Under the pieces are notes generated by a model. The model saw only the letters and a list, made by a program, of their open reading frames with translations, had not been told where the DNA came from and ran no database searches. Of a DNA stretch of 9,793 bases, positions 6,444 to 9,793 are shown in pieces. Position 1 is the first letter of the stretch; the number at the start of each line of letters is the position of its first letter. Both the position numbers and the translations under genes were made by a program. The stretch is from DASZIT01 sp035948855 (GTDB taxonomy: Bacteria; Actinomycetota; Acidimicrobiia; Acidimicrobiales; RAAP-2): NCBI GenBank assembly GCA_035948855.1, contig DASZIT010000039.1:1-9793 (forward strand). Reading direction: 5' to 3'.

Positions 6444-7405
6444 CCGAATCGAGACAGGTCGTCATCATCGGGTCGGGTCCGGCGGGGCTGACCGCCGCCA
6501 TCTACTCCTCCCGCGCCCGGCTGTCTCCGCTGGTCATCGAAGGTGAGCCCTCCTCCACCAGCGACCAGCCCGGCGGGCAGCTGATGCTGACCACCGAGGT
6601 GGAGAACTATCCGGGGTTCGTCGACGGGATCATGGGCCCCGAGCTGATGCAGACCTTCCGGGCGCAGGCGGCTCGCTTCGGCACCGAGTTCGTCTCCGCC
6701 AAGGTCAGCCGGGTGGACCTGTCGGCGCGGCCGTTCGGGCTCTGGGTCGGTGATCCGAATGCCGACGAGCCCACCTACGCCGCGGAAACCTTGATCGTCG
6801 CCACCGGCGCCCAGTCGCTGATGCTCAATCTGCCCGATGAGGAGCGCCTCCTCGGCTACGGGGTGTCCACCTGTGCCACCTGCGATGGCTTCTTCTTCCG
6901 CGAGCGGGACATCGCGGTGGTGGGCGGCGGTGACTCCGCCCTCGAGGAGGCTCTGTTCCTCACCCGCTTCGCGGATACGGTCACCTTGATCCACCGGCGA
7001 GACTCGCTCCGTGCTTCCAAACACATGCAGCATCGGGCCTTCGACCATCCGAAGATCTCCTTCCGTTGGAACACCGTGGTGGAGGCGGTGCTCGGCGAGG
7101 ACAAGGTCTCCGGGGTCAGCTTGCGTGACGTCACCACCGACGAGACCTCGACACTGGACATCGCCGGCCTGTTCGTGGCCATCGGGCACGAGCCCAACAC
7201 CTCGCTGTTCAAAGGACAGCTCGAACTCAGGGACAACGGGTATATCCGCACCTTCGACGGCACCCGCACCAACGTCGAGGGGGTCTTCGCCTGCGGCGAT
7301 GTCCAGGATGACTTCTACCGGCAGGCCGTCACCGCCGCCGGCTCGGGATGCATGGCCGCCATCGAGGCCGAACGGTGGCTCGAGGAACAAGCCGGGGGTC
7401 TCTGA
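6440..7405 (+). CDS. trxB: Thioredoxin-disulfide reductase
   Basis: Cytoplasmic FAD enzyme that uses NADPH to reduce thioredoxin. It has 321 residues, the normal size for the low-molecular-weight bacterial type. The FAD-binding GSGPAG motif is at residues 11-16, the redox pair C145-A-T-C148 sits before D149, and the NADPH-binding GGGDSA with HRRDSLRA follows at about 162-195. The C-terminal FAD motif is GVFACGDVQDDFYRQAVTAA. The ATG at 6440 overlaps the stop of the upstream gene (ATGA), which fixes the start and implies translational coupling. The partner thioredoxin gene follows after a 119-base gap that carries its own promoter signals, so the reductase and thioredoxin can be expressed at different levels. 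All key residues are present. Confidence 0.97.
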   Translation: MTESRQVVIIGSGPAGLTAAIYSSRARLSPLVIEGEPSSTSDQPGGQLMLTTEVENYPGFVDGIMGPELMQTFRAQAARFGTEFVSAKVSRVDLSARPFGLWVGDPNADEPTYAAETLIVATGAQSLMLNLPDEERLLGYGVSTCATCDGFFFRERDIAVVGGGDSALEEALFLTRFADTVTLIHRRDSLRASKHMQHRAFDHPKISFRWNTVVEAVLGEDKVSGVSLRDVTTDETSTLDIAGLFVAIGHEPNTSLFKGQLELRDNGYIRTFDGTRTNVEGVFACGDVQDDFYRQAVTAAGSGCMAAIEAERWLEEQAGGL

Positions 7406-7434
7406 GCCGTCTGGAATCGATCCTCCCTGGCCAA

Positions 7435-7461
7435 GGGAATGAAATTGACCCGTAAGTGTTG
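7435..7461 (+). promoter_or_regulatory. Candidate SigR/SigH-type (thiol stress) promoter of trxA
   Basis: GGGAAT at 7435-7440 is followed after 17 bases by GTTG at 7458-7461. This fits the GGAAT...GTT pattern of the actinobacterial disulfide-stress sigma factors SigR (Streptomyces) and SigH (Mycobacterium), for which spacings of about 16-20 are known and thioredoxin genes are classic targets. Transcription would begin near 7467, leaving a leader of about 58 bases before trxA. Confidence 0.5.
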
Positions 7462-7483
7462 GTATTGAGTGCGCCTGAAAATG

Positions 7484-7489
7484 TAGGGT
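7484..7489 (+). promoter_or_regulatory. Possible housekeeping -10 box of trxA
   Basis: TAGGGT fits TANNNT. The best -35 candidates are TTGGTA at 7459-7464 (19-base spacer) and TTGAGT at 7465-7470 (13-base spacer), both imperfect. It would give a start near 7496, ahead of the AGGAGGAG ribosome binding site at 7509-7516. Together with the upstream stress-type promoter this would give trxA a basal and an inducible start. Confidence 0.3.
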
Positions 7490-7524
7490 GCACGGTCGAC
7501 AAATGACCAGGAGGAGCACCACCC

Positions 7525-7851
7525 ATGAGCGATACGATCACTACGTTGAGCGACGCTAGTTTTGACGAGCATGTCAAGTCATCAGACGTACCCGTGCTGG
7601 TGGACTTCTGGGCAGAATGGTGTGGCCCGTGCAAAATGATCGCTCCGGTGCTCGAGGAGATCGCCACCGAGCAGGCCGGCAAGCTGAACATCGCCAAGCT
7701 GAACATCGACGACAATCTCGATGTCACCCGCCGGTTCGATGTGATGAGCATCCCGACCCTCATCCTGTTCAAGGATGGCGAGCCGGCGGCCCGGATCGTG
7801 GGGGCCAAGGGCAAAGGTCAGCTCTTGCAGGAGTTGGCCGCGCACCTCTAA
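7525..7851 (+). CDS. trxA: Thioredoxin
   Basis: Small cytoplasmic dithiol reductant of 108 residues, the standard thioredoxin length. The active site is W32-C33-G34-P35-C36 within DFWAEWCGPCK, D27 is the buried aspartate, and the cis-proline loop is SIPTL with P77. The C-terminal FKDG turn is also present. The protein is reduced by the TrxB encoded just upstream and supplies electrons to general disulfide reduction. ATG 7525 is preceded by AGGAGGAG at 7509-7516 at a good distance. The 119-base gap before it carries promoter signals of the thiol-stress type. All catalytic residues are intact, and the gene seems ordinary apart from the short in-frame near-repeat of KLNI at about 53-61. Confidence 0.97.
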   Translation: MSDTITTLSDASFDEHVKSSDVPVLVDFWAEWCGPCKMIAPVLEEIATEQAGKLNIAKLNIDDNLDVTRRFDVMSIPTLILFKDGEPAARIVGAKGKGQLLQELAAHL

Positions 7852-7854
7852 GGG

Positions 7855-8895
7855 GTGCCGCCCCGAAAGGGGCGCCGTGACACCGGTTTCGCTGGTTTCG
7901 AGGGCGTGAGTCCCGGTTCCGCCATTCACCTGGCCGTCGGTGACGTCGGCCCCGCGGTGGCTGATGTACAGCACCGGCTGCGGGCCATCGGCCTCTCGAT
8001 CGGCCTCGACACCGTCGGCACCTTCGGGCGGGGTACCCGGACGGCGCTGGAGGCGTTCCAATACCGCCGGGGTCTCCGGGTGGACGGCGTTTGCGGGCCC
8101 CAGACCTGGTCGGCACTGGTGGAGGCCGGGCGGGAGCTGGGCGATCGCTTCCTCTACCGGCGCACTCCCATGCTCCGGGGCGACGACGTCGCTGAGCTGC
8201 AACAACGTCTCAGCGCCCTCGGCTTCGATACCGGGCGGGTGGACGGGATCTTCGGCGACCTCACCTCGGCGGGGCTCGGGGACTTCCAGCGGAACGTCGG
8301 TCTGCCGGTCGACGGGATCGCCGGGGCGTCAACGGTGGCGGAACTCATCCGCTGCGGGTCCCGTCACGGGGGCACCGAACTGGTGAGCTCGGTCCGGGAC
8401 CGGGAGTTGCTCCGGCAGGCCCCGCGAACCATCGCCGGCCGCCGGCTGGCCATCGGCGAAGAAGGCGGCCTCGACGCCACCGTCGGAGCCCTGCGTCGGC
8501 TGCTGGTCGGCCGGGGCGCGCTGGTCACCACCCATCACCATCCCGATGGCTCCATCCAGGCCTCCGAGGCCAACGCCAGCCGGGCCGAGGTCTATGTCGG
8601 CCTCCGATTGGATGTCAGCAAACGCCATTGCTCGACGGCGTATTACACCGGGTACCGCTACTCCTCCCCCGGAGGCCGGCGACTGGCCGAGCTGTTCCAG
8701 AGCACCCTCCCCGGCAAGCTCGGGGTCACCGACGCCGGTAGTCACGGCATGTCCCTCCCCGTCCTGCGTGAAACCCGGATGCCGGCGGTCATCTGTGAGG
8801 TCGGCCCCGCGTCCTTGGTCGTCGAGCACACTCCCACCTTGGCCCGGGCCATCGTGGACGCCCTCACCGACTGGGTGGGTACCCCCTGGGACTGA
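7855..8895 (+). CDS. cwlM: CwlM-like peptidoglycan-binding pseudo-amidase
   Basis: Probable regulator of peptidoglycan synthesis, the counterpart of mycobacterial CwlM, which is cytoplasmic and activates MurA rather than cutting cell wall. The protein has 346 residues and no signal peptide. Two PG_binding_1 modules lie at about 27-93 and 103-168, each with a D-D/V-x-x-L-Q core and a VDG...FG or VDG...GP turn. An N-acetylmuramoyl-L-alanine amidase fold (Amidase_3) follows at about 195-342. The usual DPGHGG is IGEEGG (E203 in place of the zinc His), the Glu ligand position aligns with I234, and SIHAN is GLRLD (R251 in place of the second His). Only the late catalytic Glu (E315, ICEVG) remains. 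The protein ends at WVGTPWD, without the tail seen in mycobacterial CwlM. GTG 7855 follows the trxA stop by 3 bases but has no clear ribosome binding site; GTG 7906 is the alternative start. Orthology is inferred from synteny and domain order. Confidence 0.88.
   Translation: MPPRKGRRDTGFAGFEGVSPGSAIHLAVGDVGPAVADVQHRLRAIGLSIGLDTVGTFGRGTRTALEAFQYRRGLRVDGVCGPQTWSALVEAGRELGDRFLYRRTPMLRGDDVAELQQRLSALGFDTGRVDGIFGDLTSAGLGDFQRNVGLPVDGIAGASTVAELIRCGSRHGGTELVSSVRDRELLRQAPRTIAGRRLAIGEEGGLDATVGALRRLLVGRGALVTTHHHPDGSIQASEANASRAEVYVGLRLDVSKRHCSTAYYTGYRYSSPGGRRLAELFQSTLPGKLGVTDAGSHGMSLPVLRETRMPAVICEVGPASLVVEHTPTLARAIVDALTDWVGTPWD
7859..7874 (+). repeat. GAAA-tetraloop hairpin at the trxA-cwlM junction
   Basis: CGCCCC-GAAA-GGGGCG is a perfect 6-bp stem closed by a GNRA-type tetraloop, starting 8 bases after the trxA stop. 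There is no T-run, so it is not a standard intrinsic terminator. It may stabilise or separate the trxA end from cwlM. If cwlM starts at 7855, the hairpin lies at its first codons and would restrict initiation; if at 7906, it is purely intergenic. Confidence 0.55.
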
Positions 8896-8913
8896 GTGGG
8901 TTCGACTGGCTAC

Positions 8914-8930
8914 TGTCATTCCCACTGACA
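8914..8930 (+). terminator. Stem-loop 1 after cwlM
   Basis: TGTCA-ttcccac-TGACA is a 5-bp stem with a 7-base loop, starting 19 bases after the cwlM stop. It is the first of three tandem stem-loops in the convergent region. Termination is only a guess because no T-run follows. Confidence 0.3.
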
Positions 8931-8931
8931 A

Positions 8932-8950
8932 CTGTCGACCTCAACGACAG
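8932..8950 (+). terminator. Stem-loop 2 after cwlM
   Basis: CTGTCG-acctcaa-CGACAG is a perfect 6-bp stem with a 7-base loop, one base after stem-loop 1. No T-run follows. It may stop cwlM transcription together with its neighbours or bind a regulator. Confidence 0.35.
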
Positions 8951-8955
8951 ACACA

Positions 8956-8988
8956 TAATCCACAGCTTCATGCACAGGTTGTGGATGA
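8956..8988. promoter_or_regulatory. Cluster of three DnaA-box-like words
   Basis: TAATCCACA at 8956-8964 and TCATGCACA at 8968-8976 are on the plus strand, and TCATCCACA lies on the minus strand at 8988-8980. Against TTATCCACA they have one, two and one mismatches; all three differ at position 2. Their starts are exactly 12 bases apart. The stretch that follows to 9060 is AT-richer than the genes around it. DnaA binding is possible, but the words also form a stem-loop, which may explain the symmetry. Confidence 0.4.
8958..8986 (+). terminator. Stem-loop 3 after cwlM, containing the outer DnaA-like words
   Basis: An 11-pair stem (9 Watson-Crick, 2 G-U in the plus-strand RNA) with a 7-base loop CATGCAC at 8969-8975. 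The outer 7 pairs, ATCCACA and TGTGGAT, are perfect. The G-U pairs make it stronger for cwlM mRNA than for the opposite transcript, so it could be the cwlM terminator. The same bases also form the DnaA-box-like words. Confidence 0.4.
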
Positions 8989-9061
8989 GTCTCTACTGAG
9001 GGTTAAGGAAGGATCCTCACGTTGAGTAACTATAACGCTCGACTTTACCCCTGTTATGTCA

Positions 9062-9073
9062 AGTGGCGCCACT
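9062..9073. repeat. 12-bp perfect palindrome near the parB stop
   Basis: AGTGGCGCCACT is fully self-complementary with no loop and lies 12 bases beyond the parB stop. Without a loop it is a poor terminator and looks more like a dimer binding site. It is not a parS site, whose consensus is built on GTTTCACGTGAAAC. Confidence 0.4.
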
Positions 9074-9084
9074 CTCCGTGAGTA

Positions 9085-9793
9085 TTAGACCACTACTCCA
9101 CTGCTCTCCTGTGCACCGACCATCAATTTGTAGATGCGCTCGAGATCTTCCAGGGTGGCGAACTCGACCACCACTTTTCCCCGCTTGGCAGTCATGTCAA
9201 CTTTGACCCTGGTGTTCAGATGGGTTGAGAGTAATTCTTCCAACTCCAGGATCCCCGGAGGCGGCAATCGCCGCGGTGGTACCTGATCGGGCTTCTTTCC
9301 ACCCTTGGTCGAGCCCGATTTACCCTTAGCGTTAGGTTCAGCCGCTTCATCGGGTTCAACGGGGGCGGACCGTTCCCGCACCAGCTCTTCGACTGCTCGG
9401 ACATTCAGGCTCTCGGCCACGATCAGCTTGGCCAACGACTCCTGGTAGGCGCGATCCGGGGTGCCGAGAATGGCCCGTGCGTGTCCGGCACTGATCTGCC
9501 CCTCGGCCAGCAGACGTTGGACGGCCGCCGGCAGCTGGAGCAACCGAAGCGTGTTGGTCACCGCGGTGCGGCTCTTCCCTACCCGGGTTGCCACCTGCTC
9601 GTGGGTGTAGTTGAAGTCCTCGATCAGTTGCTGGTAGGCGGCCGACTCTTCCAGCGCGTTGAGATCCTGGCGGTGAAGATTCTCCACCAACGCCTGTTCG
9701 AGGCTGTGGGCCTCGTTCGACGCCTGGATCAGCACCGGCATGGTTTGGAGGCCGGCTCGGCGGGCGGCCCGCCACCGGCGTTCTCCGGCGATC
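9085..9793 (-). CDS. parB: ParB chromosome-partitioning CTPase, N-terminus beyond the window
   Basis: DNA-sliding clamp that loads at parS sites near the origin and works with ParA (and SMC) in chromosome segregation. About 235 C-terminal codons are visible; the first residues and the start lie past 9793. The visible part opens with IAGERRWRAARRAG, the GERR motif that contacts the CTP phosphates, then ALVENLHRQDLNALEE, which carries the second CTP-binding motif. A helix-turn-helix (THEQVATRVGKSRTAVTNTLRLLQLP) for parS recognition follows, then HARAILG. A charged Lys/Gly/Ser-rich linker (NAKGKSGSTKGGKK) leads to a C-terminal dimerisation domain ending KLMVGAQESSGVVV. The gene is convergent with cwlM across 189 bases. 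parA is expected next on the same strand outside the window. Nothing is missing from the visible domains. Confidence 0.96.
   Translation of the reverse strand, partial: IAGERRWRAARRAGLQTMPVLIQASNEAHSLEQALVENLHRQDLNALEESAAYQQLIEDFNYTHEQVATRVGKSRTAVTNTLRLLQLPAAVQRLLAEGQISAGHARAILGTPDRAYQESLAKLIVAESLNVRAVEELVRERSAPVEPDEAAEPNAKGKSGSTKGGKKPDQVPPRRLPPPGILELEELLSTHLNTRVKVDMTAKRGKVVVEFATLEDLERIYKLMVGAQESSGVVV

Noticed and set aside
7413..7417. A second GGAAT as a SigR-type -35
   Set aside because: No GTT lies at 16-20 bases downstream; only the GGGAAT at 7435 has a partner.
7681..7710. 15-base near-perfect direct repeat in trxA
   Set aside because: It encodes KLNIAKLNID, close to the usual thioredoxin sequence in this strand, so it reflects protein conservation rather than a DNA element.
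8890..9090. A definite oriC
   Set aside because: Only three imperfect DnaA words are present, two of them explained by a stem-loop. In related bacteria the origin is usually beside dnaA, which is not in the window. Kept only as a finding to check.
1..9793. A parS site
   Set aside because: I found no convincing match to the GTTTCACGTGAAAC-type palindrome by eye.
1..9793. Mobile elements, CRISPR arrays, tRNA or rRNA genes, phage genes
   Set aside because: No transposase, integrase, terminal repeats, spaced short repeats or tRNA-like folds were seen, and every long frame is explained by conserved chromosomal genes.

Overview
The window looks like an oriC-proximal piece of a high-GC actinobacterial chromosome. 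GC is high throughout, GTG starts and ATGA/GTGA gene overlaps are common, and the gene order matches the conserved actinobacterial block that runs from pcnA to parB. In Mycobacterium tuberculosis the comparable order is pcnA, mutT4, Rv3909, mviN/murJ, sigM, Rv3912, trxB2, trxC, cwlM, Rv3916c, parB, parA. Here mutT4, sigM/Rv3912 and Rv3916c are absent, and degV plus a small two-helix membrane gene fill the murJ-trxB interval. That points to a deep actinobacterial lineage, possibly Acidimicrobiia-like; the lineage is an inference from order and composition only.

Layout: (1) 1-938, minus strand, the N-terminal two thirds of a CCA-adding/poly(A) polymerase-type tRNA nucleotidyltransferase, running off the left edge. 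(2) A short divergent promoter region with inverted repeats. (3) 980-7405, plus strand, five tightly packed genes: a large secreted, membrane-anchored DUF6049-like protein, the lipid II flippase MurJ, a DegV-family fatty-acid-binding protein, a small membrane protein and thioredoxin reductase. Start/stop overlaps join DUF6049-murJ, murJ-degV and the small gene-trxB. (4) 7406-7524, a promoter region with a good match to a SigR/SigH-type thiol-stress promoter, then trxA. (5) 7855-8895, a CwlM-like protein with two peptidoglycan-binding modules and a degenerate amidase domain. (6) 8896-9084, an AT-richer convergent intergenic region with three tandem stem-loops, DnaA-box-like words and a 12-bp palindrome. 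(7) 9085-9793, minus strand, most of ParB, running off the right edge.

Two functional themes run through the block. MurJ, the DUF6049-like protein and the CwlM-like protein belong to cell-envelope assembly and its control, while TrxB/TrxA form the thioredoxin redox couple. ParB is the chromosome-segregation CTPase usually encoded near the origin. The most unusual points are the envelope-control proteins: MurJ lacks the C-terminal pseudokinase known in mycobacteria and instead ends in a tail with a perfect 33-nt-period four-unit repeat, and the CwlM-like protein has lost all three predicted zinc ligands as well as the C-terminal tail of the mycobacterial protein. I found no mobile element, CRISPR array, tRNA or rRNA. 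No stretch over 300 bases lacks a gene.
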